A DNA stretch of 64,000 nucleotides from Chamaelirium japonicum (Eukaryota > Streptophyta > Magnoliopsida > Liliales > Melanthiaceae): assembly GCA_947650365.1 (NCBI GenBank), contig OX393557.1, positions 28,026,885-28,090,884 on the forward strand, read 5' to 3'. The position numbers and the translations under genes are program-made. Below the pieces are notes generated by a model. It was not told the origin of the DNA and did not search any database. It saw only the letters and a program-made list of their open reading frames with translations. This document shows, in pieces, positions 1 to 12,681 of the stretch. Numbering within the stretch: position 1 is the first letter of the stretch; every line of letters starts with the position of its first letter.

Positions 1-2653
1 AGTTACATGACCCAAAACCATAGTGTACTGGATTACCCGGCTAGTGTCACATCAGCGTGCCACTCTTGCAGGCTATCTACATCCCTAACGAGAGGTGCGT
101 TCCTAATTAGTCTGACCTATGTTGTATTAAACCCTGGCCAGGTGGTCATCGGTTGGACTGTTGATCGGATCCAGTTACTCGGCAGAGTAATCGGAGGTAC
201 GACATACATGGTCAACCTAAAAAAAACCCGAGTCATATGAGCACTCAAGTCTGACGGTATTCTCCACCGCTCGAGCTGCATCATGACACTAAGTGGTGGG
301 ACAACGGGTTTACCACACTAAGCAGAGAGCAAGGGTATGCGAGAGAACATTGTAAGTCCGGGGGAATTGGAGTGCATCATGCGTCGCACTCTGGGTGGCT
401 ATGCAGGTTAACTCGAACTCAGAAGATCGATGGTACACTCGGGTAGTGTGACGATCGAGTCTAAGTTGGAAGCCATGAACCCTGGTCCCTGAACGTTCCA
501 CCTTATCCACATGATGTATGGTCCTTGAACTATCTCCTCGAAACACAGGACGCAGTTAGAGGAAGTGACAAGTCCCAACCTACGCTCTGTGAGTGCTTCA
601 CACTAGTGCACAGTAGATACATAACTACGTGTGTGTACTAAGGGGAAGCCCTAGGTTAGTACAAAGATGCATGTAGCGATCCCTTGCCATAAGTGGACTC
701 CGCTACATGGGTGCAATGCACTGGGACATATTGCAAGTTGACTTTAGTAGGGGCACCCTACGGGCACCTCATAGAATAATGAAATCACTGGTGCACTTCA
801 CTTATGTGTGCCTTGCAAAGTCTCGTACACGAGAGACGACCAACTAGTAACATAGGGGCGTTTTGGTCAAACCATGAGTCACTATACACTAGGGGGGACA
901 GCCCTAGGTGTTGGGAGACTAGTCAAGATTGGCCCCCTTATTTTTAGGAGGTTGTTGCCTCCAATGAAGGGGCTAGTCATAAGGGACATAAAGTGGGCTG
1001 ATTTTGACCGTTTTCAAAACCAGGGAATAGAGAGATAAAGGAGAGATAAAAGACGAGATAAAGGGAGAGGTTTGAATTGGTCAAACCCTATCCATTAGGA
1101 GCTTTATCCAAAGGATAGGGCAGCCCTATATGAGAGTAAGGGGAGAGAGAGGGGCCGGTCATGCATGGTGCAAACCCTAGCCACCCCTCTCTTATCTCTC
1201 TCCCTCGCTTGCGACCTTGGATGAAGACTTGTCTTCCTCGCATGATGTTTCGTAAAAGGAGAAGGCTCGTCGCATGGAGGCACTTAGAGATCCATCGACG
1301 AGGTGCCATGCATCGTGCGAGATTGAGTGAACTAGAAGACGCTTCTCGTAATCTTTTGCTGTCCATATTGTACACAGAAGATCAACGACGTTTCTGCGAC
1401 TGTGGAAGCTACATATATGGGTCATCAGTTGGAGCCTTGAATTGGGTTCATTTTACCCATATTCGGGTGGGGCCTAGTAGATGGGTCATCCACTAGAGAT
1501 GCTCTTAGTAATTTTATGGCCACAAATATCAACACCAAAACTAACAACTACTGAAAAATGACTTCTTAATCTAAAATGGATGTCCTTTTTTGTGGATAAG
1601 ACGACTACAATAAAATTAGATACAACACATGGTTATCCCGAGACTAATGTCCCAATTGATGATATCCACTAGCAAGCTCTGCACATTAGGAGGAGCATCG
1701 TGCCCACTGGGGGACTCTATGCGTGGGTTCAGCTTGATGTCCTTCTTGGAATAGAGGGCATGCTTTTATTGATTCTCTTTTCAAGACTTCACATTATGTC
1801 TTATATAAGGAAGTGGCTGCCAAATCCTCTAAGAGGCCAGTTTATGATAGTGGTTGAGTCACCTTCGATCCAAAGATTCTTGTTTGACAGTGCCACTACA
1901 CCTCTTAAACAGCCTTCCACATACCTCAGACTTCAATTTCGACATGCATCTACCATTCCATTGGTCTTATTGACGTCCATGTCAAAGTTGATCTTGATTC
2001 AGCCTCTCGCTGGAGGGCCCCATGTTACCATCGTGATAGCCCTGATTCTAACTCCACCCTAGGTGGCATCGTAAAGGTCGTTAGGTTTGGAATTCTCTTT
2101 GAGGTTGTTTAGGCATTGGTTCACAAGAATAGAGGGCCATAAGTTCTCGGGCTTTCACCAAGAGGCCAGACTAGTTATTATATTATTGATACAACGAGCA
2201 ATGATATTTGAGCACACATTGAGGATACAAACAGACCCACGACAATGTGGCATGTGTTGGTGGTCGTTTAACACATTCCAGTTTTGTGCCCTGCCGTGTG
2301 TTCAACAGACTTTCTCTGTACACAATAGTTAACACCTTAACATGTAAGTGAGGTAGTCGGTTACCAAATATTGATTATTGATGTTAAGATACCTAGACAT
2401 ATACCTTAGAATTAATTGCATATAGTTACTATATGTGGCTATCTATATCCACATAAATTACTAGGGGACTCATCTTGATATGGTTACCCTAGTCCGAATT
2501 CTATATTTTACCAAGCACCCCATTTTGGTAGGTTACTCCACAAAAGGGTTCACCTCCGCCCCTTCCATCCCCTTTCATCCTCCCCCCGCTCCCTGCTCCG
2601 ATCGTCGATGGGTCCGCCGTCCTCTCCCTTTCCTCTTTCTCTTTCTCTTTCTT

Positions 2654-2698
<45 letters not shown>

Positions 2699-3128
2699 TT
2701 CCTCAGACGTGTTGGTTGCTCCTGATTGGCTTGCGTGTGGAATTTTTGGTTTAGAGGAGGAGGGAGAAAGGAGGGTAGGAGTAAGAAGGGCGAAGCGGAA
2801 AGGGGGGGGGGGGGGCGATCGAAGGAAGGAGTTGGTGGAGGAAAATGAGGAAGGTAGGAATAAGGAGGAACGGTGACGGTGGTTGGTTGCATGGGACCAA
2901 TAGTTACAGAGCTGGTTGTGGGGTTCTTTGTATCAGTGGCATTGACGATGGCAGCGCTGGTGCCCTTATCAATATGCCTGGGTGGTCATTGGACACATCT
3001 GACACCTCAAAAAACAAAAAATTAGGTTGGAGGCGGTAGTAATTTGTGGGCTGCTAACAGCAACACCCGATTTGGGTTTGGGGCTACGTTCAGTTGTCAC
3101 CCATACGATACTCTGTCCTGTTTTCCGT
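1..3128. other. No recognisable gene (left flank)
   Basis: Both strands carry only short open frames that match nothing I know. The text at 1-1500 has the even composition of old repeat DNA, but I see no terminal repeats or conserved domain that would name it. A pyrimidine-rich stretch followed by a purine-rich stretch lies at 2570-2870. Confidence 0.5.
2657..2696. repeat. (CT)n microsatellite
   Basis: About 20 uninterrupted CT dinucleotides inside a longer pyrimidine tract. A run of about 14 G follows at 2802-2815. Confidence 0.95.
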
Positions 3129-3170
3129 CTCCGCCGCTCCGCCGCTCCGCCGCTCCGCCGCCCCGCCGCC
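3129..3170. repeat. GC-rich 8-bp tandem repeat in the OEP24 leader
   Basis: Roughly five copies of the octamer CGCCGCTC, the last drifting to CGCCGCCC. They sit about 50-90 bp upstream of the OEP24 start codon, so they are probably in its 5' untranslated leader. Confidence 0.8.
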
Positions 3171-3216
3171 CGTACCTTTGGAGGGCGGCAGGAGGGAGGT
3201 AGAGTGAGAGGAAGAC

Positions 3217-3865
3217 ATGGGAGTGATGAAAGCCACGATTAAGGGGAGGTACGAGGTGGACAAGAGCTCCGCCGCCGCAACCCTCGCCGTTAACGCCGGC
3301 GATGTCAGGCTCAAGGCCTCCATGACCGACGCCACGGTCGTGAAGGGCCCCTCCCTCAGCGGCCTCGTCCTTTCCCTCGAGAAGCCCGGCTCTTTCATCT
3401 TCGACTACAATGTCCCCAAAAAGGTAACCGATCCCATACCTAGGGTTAGGGTTAGGGTTTCCGCATTGCCCCCTTACACGATCGGCCCTTGTGCGGCAGG
3501 ACTTCAGGTTCCTATTCATGAACTCGATCCGGGTGATGGAGAAGCCGGTTAATCTGACCTACACGCACGCCCGCGGGGAGAACCGGACGGCCCTGGACGG
3601 GACGGCGGTGTTCGACCCGGCGAACAAGGTGTCGGTGAGCTACGCCTTTGGGTCTGGTAACTGCAAGGTGAAGTACGTGTACGCCCACGGGGAGGCGAGG
3701 AGGATGGTGATGGAGCCCTGCTATGATGTGTCCAAGAACGCATGGGACTTTGCAGTTTCGAGGAAGTTCGAAGGGGGTGACTCGGTCAAGGCCATCTACC
3801 AGACCTCATCCAAGGTCCTCGGTCTGGAATGGAACAGGGATTCCAAGATCAATGGATGCTTCAAG
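3217..3865 (+). CDS. OEP24: Outer envelope pore protein 24 (OEP24), two exons, last exon not found
   Basis: OEP24 is a beta-barrel, solute-permeable pore of the plastid outer envelope. Exon 1 is 3217-3423 (69 codons) and exon 2 is 3500-3865 (122 codons). The intron 3424-3499 is 76 bp and GT-AG, phase 0. The 191 residues follow the recalled Arabidopsis sequence closely: [35 protein letters not shown], then [45 protein letters not shown] and [17 protein letters not shown]. The family is about 213 residues, so only some 20-25 C-terminal residues are missing. Exon 2 ends at a clean donor (AAG|GTACCC), so a third exon is expected; I did not find it downstream. The start at 3217 has a good context (G at -3 and +4), but the second Met at 3226 (MKAT) matches the usual family N-terminus. 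Functional gene or truncated copy cannot be decided here. Confidence 0.9.
3441..3460 (+). promoter_or_regulatory. Telo-box-like repeat in OEP24 intron 1
   Basis: Three abutting TAGGGTT-type units, the last ending GGGTTT, lie just after the exon 1 donor. Plant telo-boxes (AAACCCTA and its complement) occur near transcription starts of many housekeeping and translation genes. A role here is inference. Confidence 0.5.
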
Positions 3866-6272
3866 GTACCCATCACCCTGATTCAATTTTTTTTTCATTT
3901 TGCCCCCTTCAATTCATTTTTGATTATATAAAAAATTACCAAAAGTGATAACTTAGTAGACAAAAGGGGGTATTATGCTAACATTTTAAACTATAAGGAC
4001 CGATCTCGAACAAAAAAAACTTCAGCGTGGTTAAGTGATATTGGGCTAAACTTCAGGAGGTAAAGTGTAAGTTACCCTTAATGCCAATGCATAGAGGAAA
4101 ATACTAATTGTGAGAAGGAAATATTCATTCAGCAGTCAGCTGCACTTATATTGGTGAAAATATAACAAAACAATCGTAAAATTGTGCTTCTAGTGGAACT
4201 TTCTTGTTTTGAAGATGGCTTTGCATGTGATCTCCATCAAGATATCTACCTCACCGGGTACTTCTTCAAATTCAATCTGGACCATCGCAAGTACTAGTGC
4301 ATTTGCAAGAACAAATTCTATGAATTTCAGTTCAAATTTGGTCCCCATGAAGTCATGTTCCTCTATAATCTGGAGTTGACTAAACGAGCAATTAAATTCT
4401 TTATGTGCTTCCCAGAAATCCTCAAGAGAGTTATCGGATGTGTTCTCGCCGATGCCATCCTGTACCAGAAAGCAGAAAATATACCATGTGAAACACTTTC
4501 TAACAATCTATGAGAAGAAGTACCTGCAAACAACATTTATTGTAACAAAAGAAATAGTAAAATTCAACTCCAAGGAGACCGAAACAGAAGCCTCCATGGC
4601 TACAGAGAACCAAACTATATGATTTCATGGTTATATTGATTAGATATTTTAGCATTATTCTTAGAATAGGATAAGATGTGTATAAACATGATGATCTCAC
4701 AGAGAATTAGTGATAAGTTGGTAGAATCTTGCGAATCTCGCATGTCTTTTCGGTGTTAAGGTGTAAGTCCAAGGATCTCGAAGAGTGAGCGTTGTAATGT
4801 AGCACAATCGAGGGTGTTGTAGGCTTAAAAAGATAGAGTCGTGCCCGAATGAGTTTTGCATATCAAAGGCCATTCTTGATCATTGATCATTGCAATATTC
4901 TCAAATCTTTTTCTCTTTTAAAGTCATTAGTTAGAAATAGGCTTCTCATTTTTCATGTTATTCTTCTTCAGATTTGGTACAAAACCATAATGAAAAATCT
5001 CCTTATTGGTATATCCAATTGTCATAGTGGCCTTGTGATAGTGCTCTTGTGATAAGAAACTGAAAAACAGAGCGCACACATATAAGCGACAAAATAAAGA
5101 GGACGATGGTTGAAGAGAATATGCACAAAAAAGAAGAAGAAATAAAAGGGTAAAAAGGAAAGAGAAAGAATAGATGATTTAGCAATTGATATGCAAATTG
5201 GGGATCGGTCGCTCCTTTCACAATGAACAGATGATCTGTGAGACTGTGAGTTTGAGAAAGGGGAAACGTGTGAGAATCTAATAGTTTTAAAGGGAGAAAA
5301 AATTAAACAAAAACAAGAAGAAGAAATAACAAATCTTTATGTTGCATCTTGAGGGAAAAATTTGAAGAAAAATTAAATTGTTATCCCACTTCCTGCTATT
5401 TAACAACGATTTGCAAGATCTTCTCAATCCAACTACATGTCGTTACTACTCAAATTTCCCTTCAATTCTTCTCTTTTTCTAATGAACAAGAAAAGTCTAG
5501 GAAAGAAGGAATCAGAAGTACAAATGAAGGCATGTGTTTAAACCAAGCAAAATTTTGGTCCCTCCATTAAAAGTATAAGAGAAGCTTACAAAATCGAGGA
5601 ATAAGCTAGATGGATCAGCTAGCAATATCAAGGAATAAGCTAAATTGCTTAAGATATTTGACTTATCCCTTTTGGAATTCATATTTCTGATTTGTGTTGA
5701 ACTTTCAGTATGACAATTTTCTTTCCTCACATCTTAACTTTTTCTACTCGTAACCTTCAGAAGTGAACCACACAACTCTCCCAGAGAAAACTCAATTTTG
5801 ATATTTATATTTTTTCATTTAAGAGGAAAGCATCAAGATTTTGAATAATACAATGCAATGCAGCCTAAATAAGGTAAAAGCCTTCGATATGTTGAAGTAG
5901 TGGTCATTGGCCAAAGTCCCCAAATTACTAATCTAGTTTATTACATAACTTTTGCCTTGTGCTCTCTTGCCCATCTTTCTATTTGTCTAGAATTTTTGAT
6001 TTGTCCAACTCATACAGTTTGTACAATCGAACCATTCGTGACTTAAAGAATGACATTATGATTTCATCAATGAAAAATTCAAATTATTCATCTTAATACA
6101 TCTACATTTTCTTGGAACTATAGCTTGAATCCATGGGCCCAACCAATATAGGATGGACAAGGACTCTTGCTATGCATTTGTGTTTACTTTTTTCCGCAAC
6201 AATGCAACCCTCAACATCTCTGAAAGTATCGACAGTAACCAACCTCTGGTATTAGATGTTGAAAAATCACCT
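3866..6272. other. AT-rich interval without a recognisable gene, apart from the relic at 4211
   Basis: I searched this interval for the missing OEP24 terminal exon and did not see it. Apart from the coding-like stretch at 4211-4513 it is AT-rich, with no domain, RNA gene or terminal repeats that I can support. Confidence 0.45.
4211..4513 (+). pseudogene. Coding-like relic of unknown origin
   Basis: One frame stays readable for about 100 codons with a single internal stop. It has a protein-like composition: ...DLHQDIYLTGYFFKFNLD..., CKNKFYEFQFKFGPHEVMF, then LKRVIGCVLADAILYQKAE. The AT-rich surroundings would normally close a random frame within 20-30 codons. I do not recognise the family. 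It could be an exon or processed copy of a host gene, or part of a mobile element. Confidence 0.35.
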
Positions 6273-6944
6273 AAGAAGCACTGACATTGATACGGGGACA
6301 CGGGTACGATATGACACGGGTACGCCGACACGACAAATCCTAAAAAAGGAGGACAAGGAACATGGCAGAATAAATTAATATTTTTTATTTATATTTTATG
6401 TGTTTATAATTCATATATATTTCAATAACCGAAAAAATCTCATAGAAAACAACTAAAATGAAAATTTAATGCATACTGAATCGCAACTGTTAGTTACACC
6501 CAGCCCAATCGGTGAATCGCACACAACCCTAAATGGCATGGAAAAGAACGGCTGTGTTTCAGTTTTGGTTTCAACCTATCTGAAACCTCAAAAGATCAGA
6601 TAAATTAAAGCCAAAACTAAATCGTAACCGTCCTTTACAACCAGTCTGACAAGTGAATCACACTTAGGCCCAAATGGCATGCAAAAGAACGGCTGCGATT
6701 CAGTTTTGGCTTCAATCTATCTGATCCTCTAATGTTATAATCTCAGGGATCAGATAGGCTGAAGCCAAAACTGAATCACAACAGCTTGTGACCCGACCCT
6801 ATATCGAACAGCCCGTCAACCGGCAAGTGACCGACGAGTGTCCGACTTTCGGAAGCACTTGGGACATGGTACATGTGTGCTCGGTGAGTGTCGATGTTCG
6901 ACACGGGTACGGGGGGCCTGGGGAAGTGTCTGTGCTTCCTAGAT
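6273..6944. mobile_element. hAT-type non-autonomous element (MITE)
   Basis: The ends are inverted: left AAGAAGCACTGACA, right TGTCTGTGCTTCCTAG. Flanking 8-mers AATCACCT (6265-6272) and AATCACTT (6945-6952) look like an 8-bp target duplication with one mismatch, as hAT elements make. Both ends are rich in ACACGGGTACG-like words, common in plant hAT MITEs. Inside are inverted copies of a segment containing CAGTTTTGG..TTCAA..TATCTGA. No transposase frame is present. Confidence 0.75.
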
Positions 6945-6952
6945 AATCACTT

Positions 6953-7938
6953 ATCAAAGATAATCACATGGGAGGGAGTCCGCCCATTTGAAGGAGCTAA
7001 GATAAAATAAAAATAAAATAACAAAAAAGATATTTGTACCATACAAAGTTTGGTGCATCTCTTGTGTGGTTCATACTCATTAGGATCGTCTAAGTTATTT
7101 TTTTAGTAACGTTTCATAGAGACACAAACACTTGATTGATCATCAGTTTCATGCATTGGTATAGTAAATATTTAAGAATCTTAATTATTTACGATTGAAC
7201 AATGATATAAGACCGACAATAATTATTTAAGTCAAAAAAAGAAACCAATGAATTGAACATAGAAAGTATCCAACCATTATAATTAAAAGTAGATTGATGA
7301 GATTGAACCTAAATTGAGTCATAAATAGAAAACAATTATTTAGTTAAGAACTTCACCTTGTCCTAAGTATATTAATGAGCGATCAGAATTCTTCCATCAA
7401 AAGATTCTATTAGTGAGAAAAGGTAAAATAAGAATAGACTAAAAAAAGCATGGATAAATAAAGACGGATGCCATCGATGCATCCACACATCGGACTGCTC
7501 CGATTTTTATTGTATTTTTTCTTGTGCCACCGCAATTTTCCATGTACCTCTTCATGCTACCCCGCAATTCGAAGGGCAGGGGAAATCGTGGGCTGATATA
7601 ACCTTTGAAAAAATTGGAACCATGTCAATTGCATCTGTCTCATGAAACTGAAAGCATACATGTAACAACCTCTGGAGTCAACCACTCAGAACCTATTTTC
7701 TAAGTTCAATTTTTTATAAGGATTGGAGCTTGCATTCTTTCTTTACATCATCATCCGCTATCAAATGTGACAAATAACGAATTATTCATATGCCTAAAAT
7801 TGTTTGAATGTATTAAGAGATTCTTTCTTGGAGCTATACTTGCCATATAACTGGAGTTTGACATAGTTCTGTTGTTGGGAAGTTACTATAAAATGATTAA
7901 TATCTTTACTCCGCAATCAGGTTGTGTTTCAAAGCAAG
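6953..7938. other. AT-rich interval, nothing recognised
   Basis: Low-GC sequence without a long open frame, RNA gene or paired termini that I can support. Confidence 0.5.
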
Positions 7939-8605
7939 GTTTGTAGTTTCGGTTTCGGTCCGTCCATCGAGGATCGATTTCGGAGTTTTAGTGGTTTCGG
8001 TTTTGTTTTTTAAATTTAAAATAAGTACAAAATATAAAAAAAATATAAATAATTACATCGGTACCCACTTCATAATGGTCTTGCTTTCATAAGAGCGTGG
8101 TTTTTGTTTTACCCCGATTTTTTGTAAAAAAGTTGAAAAATCGTGATTTTGAATTTTGGCTAAGTTTGGAGGAAAAAAGAGTTCTTGTGAAATAATTTTT
8201 TTATAGATTCAAAATATTTTACTGGACTTTGGATTTTTAAGTTGATCTTATACTTCTAGATTTCCGATATTTTTTCCAGTCCAAAATACTTTGTGATTTT
8301 TTTTCATCGAATTTTCTTTTTTAGTCGAAAGCTATAAAGTCTGATTTTGTATAGGAACTGAAAAATTACATTTTGATTCCTTTGGATTTTAATTGTTCTG
8401 ATAATTTTATTAAATCCAAATGGGGGGTATTTGCTTATTTACATAAAATAACTTAAAGTAAATGGAGAACATCATTTACTTAAATGTTTTTTATGTAAAT
8501 ATGTCTGTCAAGCTTTCATGTTGAAATACATATTATCCTGAACCCAGTCTTACTTTTACTGAGTGCTAAGTTCCGAAACCCGAAACTGGAGGGTTTCGGT
8601 ACCGG
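7939..8605. repeat. Possible MITE with GTTTCGG-rich ends
   Basis: The left part repeats GTTTCGGTTTCGG, and the right part has the complementary CCGAAACCCGAAAC near 8574. The AT-rich interior has no open frame. End points and target duplication are not clear, so this is a tentative non-autonomous DNA element. Confidence 0.35.
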
Positions 8606-8889
8606 GAAAATGTCAAAAACCTTTGAAAATCACAACTTTTTAAGGGATAGAAATCCATAAAGAATTTCCTAAAAACCAAAGCATAAATCCCCTCAAACAA
8701 AGAACCCAACATCAGAATCATTCCGCAAAATTCACGTCTTTCTCCCAAGTCCCAACTCCTCTCCATCCCAAATCAAAAACCTAGATCTGAACTCCCTATA
8801 AGAAAACAAAACAAAGGAAACAAGACCCAAAAGAACATTAAGACCAACAAAGGGGAGATTGGAATCCATCACTCACGAAGCAATCGTCA

Positions 8890-9421
8890 TCGATGGTTTA
8901 AATATACTTCTTCTTGGGGACCATGTACCCGAAGCACTCACGGAGTCCTTTTTTTTTGGCAAGCGAACGCAGAGTCCTTGTGCTGAGGATAGTGGAGGCA
9001 CCTTCGATTTGTACAAATCCTTTTTTTGATTCAAGGATATGAAGATCTAAACGAACATCAAGCATAACTCTCCTCACACAAAAAAGAATCAAGATGATGC
9101 CTTCGATTCGTTGACAGGGCGAGGGTGGAGGAAGTGGAGGCCGGAGTAGCAGAGGATAATGGAGGGGTGGAAGTAAATCCACCACCGCCCTTCCCTTCAC
9201 TTCCGCTGGAGAAGCCCCTATGCTGGCCGAAGCTTCCTCCTCTCAACCTACAAATAAAAATAAAATAAATAAAAATAAACAAGATAACTGATTATCCTTA
9301 TGAACCCCACCAGATCAAACCGATCTAGAAAACACCCAAAATTTTACATTCCCATATTGAAAGAATACTTGAAAATTGCGAGAATCGGTGATTTGGGATC
9401 TGAAGGCGAGGTTGACGAGAA

Positions 9422-9482
<61 letters not shown>

Positions 9483-9540
9483 TCGCAAGGGTGAGTGAGC
9501 GAGCGAGAGACAACGTTGGATAGAGGGAGAAAGGGGTTTT
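8890..9540 (-). other. Possible transcribed leader and first exons on the minus strand
   Basis: Read on the minus strand, a CT-rich leader (from about 9540, including the CT tract at 9480-9426) is followed by an intron-like T-rich stretch ending TTTGTAG near 9248. A coding-like segment then runs to a stop near 8898 and ends ...CFGYMVPKKKYI. The architecture resembles a plant 5' exon plus second exon. The protein is low-complexity and not recognised, so it could be chance. Confidence 0.25.
9426..9480. repeat. (GA)n microsatellite
   Basis: About 27 uninterrupted GA dinucleotides. Confidence 0.95.
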
Positions 9541-9607
9541 TGTTCATGAGGAAGCCTTCCTCTTTCCTCTCAAAAAAAAGTAAAGGAGGGGGGCCGGGCC
9601 AGCTAGC

Positions 9608-9824
9608 TGCTTTAACGCTTAGTAGCTACCCTACCTTCGATTCATACACAAGGTCATCGAACTCAAATGAAAATAAGATAGTCTTGTTGCCGGTCACGAT
9701 GCTCTTTTTCTCTCCAAAAGAAGCAAAGGAGGGAGCCGGATGCTTTAACGTTTAGTAGCCGCCCTTCCCTCGATTTATACACAAGATCACCATACTCAAA
9801 TGAAAACAAGGTAGTCTTGTTGGA
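9608..9824. repeat. Diverged direct repeat, period about 133 bp
   Basis: TGCTTTAACG.TTAGTAGC occurs at 9608 and 9741. Each copy is followed by a matching stretch with TTCGATT.ATACACAAG and TCAAATGAAAA. The two copies differ at scattered bases. Confidence 0.75.
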
Positions 9825-9976
9825 AGGAGGGACTTACTGCTTGCTCCGAACGATATGGACTATCGTTATTTTATCAAACTCATTCGGGTTCCAAATCATT
9901 TGAATGTCATATTCGGTGGCCTTTTGTTACGAATTGTGTCTATTACGTCCATTCGGCCCAGTCGAAGATTTCGAAA

Positions 9977-10178
9977 GATGGCTTTCTTTTTGAACCTAGG
10001 TTTTTGTATAGTTCTAGCGAAGAATACAAAAGAGCATCGTTGCAGATCAATAGAAGAAAAAGAGGTTGGGGGGGGGGGGGTTGAAAGATGACATTATTTT
10101 TGAACCTAGGTTTTTGTAGAGGTCCAGTGAACAATACAAAAGAGCATCGCAGCCGGTCAATAGAAGAAAAGGAGGGTT
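9977..10178. repeat. Diverged tandem duplication, period about 110 bp
   Basis: TTTTTGAACCTAGGTTTTTG and AATACAAAAGAGCATCG appear in both copies (from 9977 and from 10087). Each copy ends in a run of G (about 10067-10080 and 10194-10203). Confidence 0.8.
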
Positions 10179-12510
10179 TTCTTTTTTTTTTTTGGGGGGG
10201 GGGGCGTTCTATACCTATTAATTCCCGCCCATAGACCCATCCCGAATAAACGAATTCTCAGTTTTAAGAGCCAACTAAGTGGTATGTGCATTCATTAAAG
10301 GCAGGAGGTTGGAATGGTTCAAATCATCAAAGATAGTTCGGGGAATGGGGCAAGCAGCATATAAATGAATATGGGTTCCGACTTCTAAGCAATGAGAATA
10401 GGAATCGGCATCGTTTGTGCTGTGAGAGCTTGATTGATGCTATTCTATCTTACCTTTTGATTTATTGAGGTAAAGTAGGAACAAGGTAACCGAACGGGCA
10501 GGCTTGACCGCGTTGTCTCATTAGTAAGGGGGTTATGAGCTAAGCTATACTTGTTATCAAAGGCTGACACCGCGGAGAATCATCTAATGTTGTAGACGAC
10601 TAGCTACTATATGGCGCAAAAAAGAGTTCATTAGGAGTCATGATTGGTGAATTCAAACGCATTGAATGAATACATTCACTGATGCGACATCGAATGATTG
10701 AGGGAAACTCACTTAGGTTTGGTATCATCTTTAAACGGGCTGAGTGCAGTGACAAAAGCACTACACAGCAGCCGAGGCTTGAGGGCTAGTGGACAATTAG
10801 GCGGCTACTCTCCAGCCTTGGTTTGGAATAAGACTGGATAGAAAGAAGGGCATTTCGGGCCATTATGAGGCTAAATCGAGTCAATGTCCAATCAACTAAT
10901 TCCATTGTCTTTTTTTGTTGTTCCAGTTCGTAAAGGATCTTCGCTCACACCAGATCGGTTACCGACCTTGTTGTGGGCCTTTTGGGTTGTAGGATGTAAT
11001 ATTTATGTATCAATGCCTTTACAATAAGAGCCTCGAAGAGCAGAAAAAAGACCATTGATCAACTATTTTCTTACATATTTGATTCAATAAGGACTTCACC
11101 TTTTCTATCTAAGATAATTAAATTTATCATTATAGGCAGAAAGGTAGTCCTCAGGTGATCCGATTTTATTGAATATTTGATTCATCACCAATATGAAGGA
11201 AGCTAAGTATACGACTTGTCCGTAGGCAGAATAGAGTATGCAAAATAGAGTATGCCGTTAGGCAATACAGCAAGCAAGGGTCCTTGGAAGGAAGGCAAAG
11301 GGAAATTTTCAATCCAGTAAAGATGTTGGGGATCTAGAACGGACTCAAGAGAAGAGGAGGGCCAAATAGTCAGTGAAAGTGATAGCCGAGGGGGGCAAAT
11401 GGCCAGTGAAAGAGGGCCGAGAGGGCCAAATCATCTTATGTTCAGAGATTATGAAAGAAAGAACAGACAGAAATACATTGATTCCTGATAAATAAATATT
11501 TGAGATTCCATAGGTGGTAAAAGGAAGCAAAGCCTATTTTTTGAGAGAGCTCGAATGGAAAAGAGGTTTGTTAGGAATGAGAGACAATAGGAGAGCTCAT
11601 CGATCAAAGAGAGTAAGAAAGGCAAGATAGCGCTAGATAGAGAGCCAATAACAAAACCGGAAGGGAAGGGGCTAGCGAATACCATTATCTCAGGAGTCAA
11701 GATAAGGTTAAGGATGGACGTCAAAAAGACGGCTTATCTAGTTTTAAGGAAGGGATAATCAACAGAGGGGATCCAAATCTAAAGTGTTCGTCTAACATGA
11801 AGAGCCCAAATATGCTATAGAAATAGCGCGCTACACATTTAGTTAGCCATAGTGAGATCAAAAGCCACATGTTCACTCACCTCCTGAGTATTGATCTTCG
11901 ACTCCATCCTTAGAAACTGAGTGTTCTTTTTTCATTTCCACTTCTACTTCTTGAACTAACCTACCCTATTGTCTTGCTAGTGGACTCTTGAACTTAGTGA
12001 TGAAAGAAAGTTGACGATTGTGTCGGTGGTATGTGAGTAGAGTAGCTAGCCTTGAGATAGTTTTAGCAATCATCGATTGCATAAGTCGAGCTGAAAATTC
12101 GAATATCGGTTTGTCGGATGGGCAGTTGGTAAGGATTAAGGAAGTAGATGCAACTCAAGAATCAACAAAATCGTTGATTGTTTGGTAGGGAAGGTAGAGA
12201 AGGGGCTTTGGTGCCCCTTAGTCTTAAGGAAGAAATAACACTTTTTTCACTTGAGTTCCGGGCCAGCCCGCCCACATTACTCGCTTCTCTAGATTATTAG
12301 TACTCCCATGGCTAGGCAACCAGCTTTTCGCCTCGTACTGATGCGATGGGACATCACGCATCTCGACCATCTCGTTCTAGCGCAATGAACACTGACTTGG
12401 AGGAAAAATCATTTCCTGAATGAAGGTGATGCTATTTGATTGGTGATCATAGCCATAGGAAGATAATATAAGTACCTTACCGCAAATACTTTTGATGAAA
12501 TCTTCTTTCT

Positions 12511-12681
12511 ATGGCTCAAACTAAAGAAACAACTCATTTCTCCTTGTTGGAACAAATTGTTGTTCCTTACTTGGATGATGAATTGAGGAGAAAGATCTAC
12601 GATGCGGTGACGCTCCAATGCACTTTGGGAAAAATAAGGAAATCATTTTCTTCCGTTGAAGGTCAAGAGCTAGCGCATTGA
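12511..12681 (+). CDS. Small open frame in the mitochondrial-like block, unknown
   Basis: A 56-residue frame begins MAQTKETTHFSLLEQIVVPY and ends EGQELAH. It has ordinary protein composition (LDDELRRKIYDAVTLQC) and is longer than most random frames nearby. I do not recognise it; it may be a plant mitochondrial orphan frame or chance. Confidence 0.2.
   Translation: MAQTKETTHFSLLEQIVVPYLDDELRRKIYDAVTLQCTLGKIRKSFSSVEGQELAH

Noticed and set aside
1-1500. LTR retrotransposon leader or LTR at the left edge
   Set aside because: The texture suggested it, but there are no paired terminal repeats, primer site or coding domain inside the window.
3441-3460. True interstitial telomere
   Set aside because: Only three units within a gene intron. 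A telo-box-type motif is the simpler reading.
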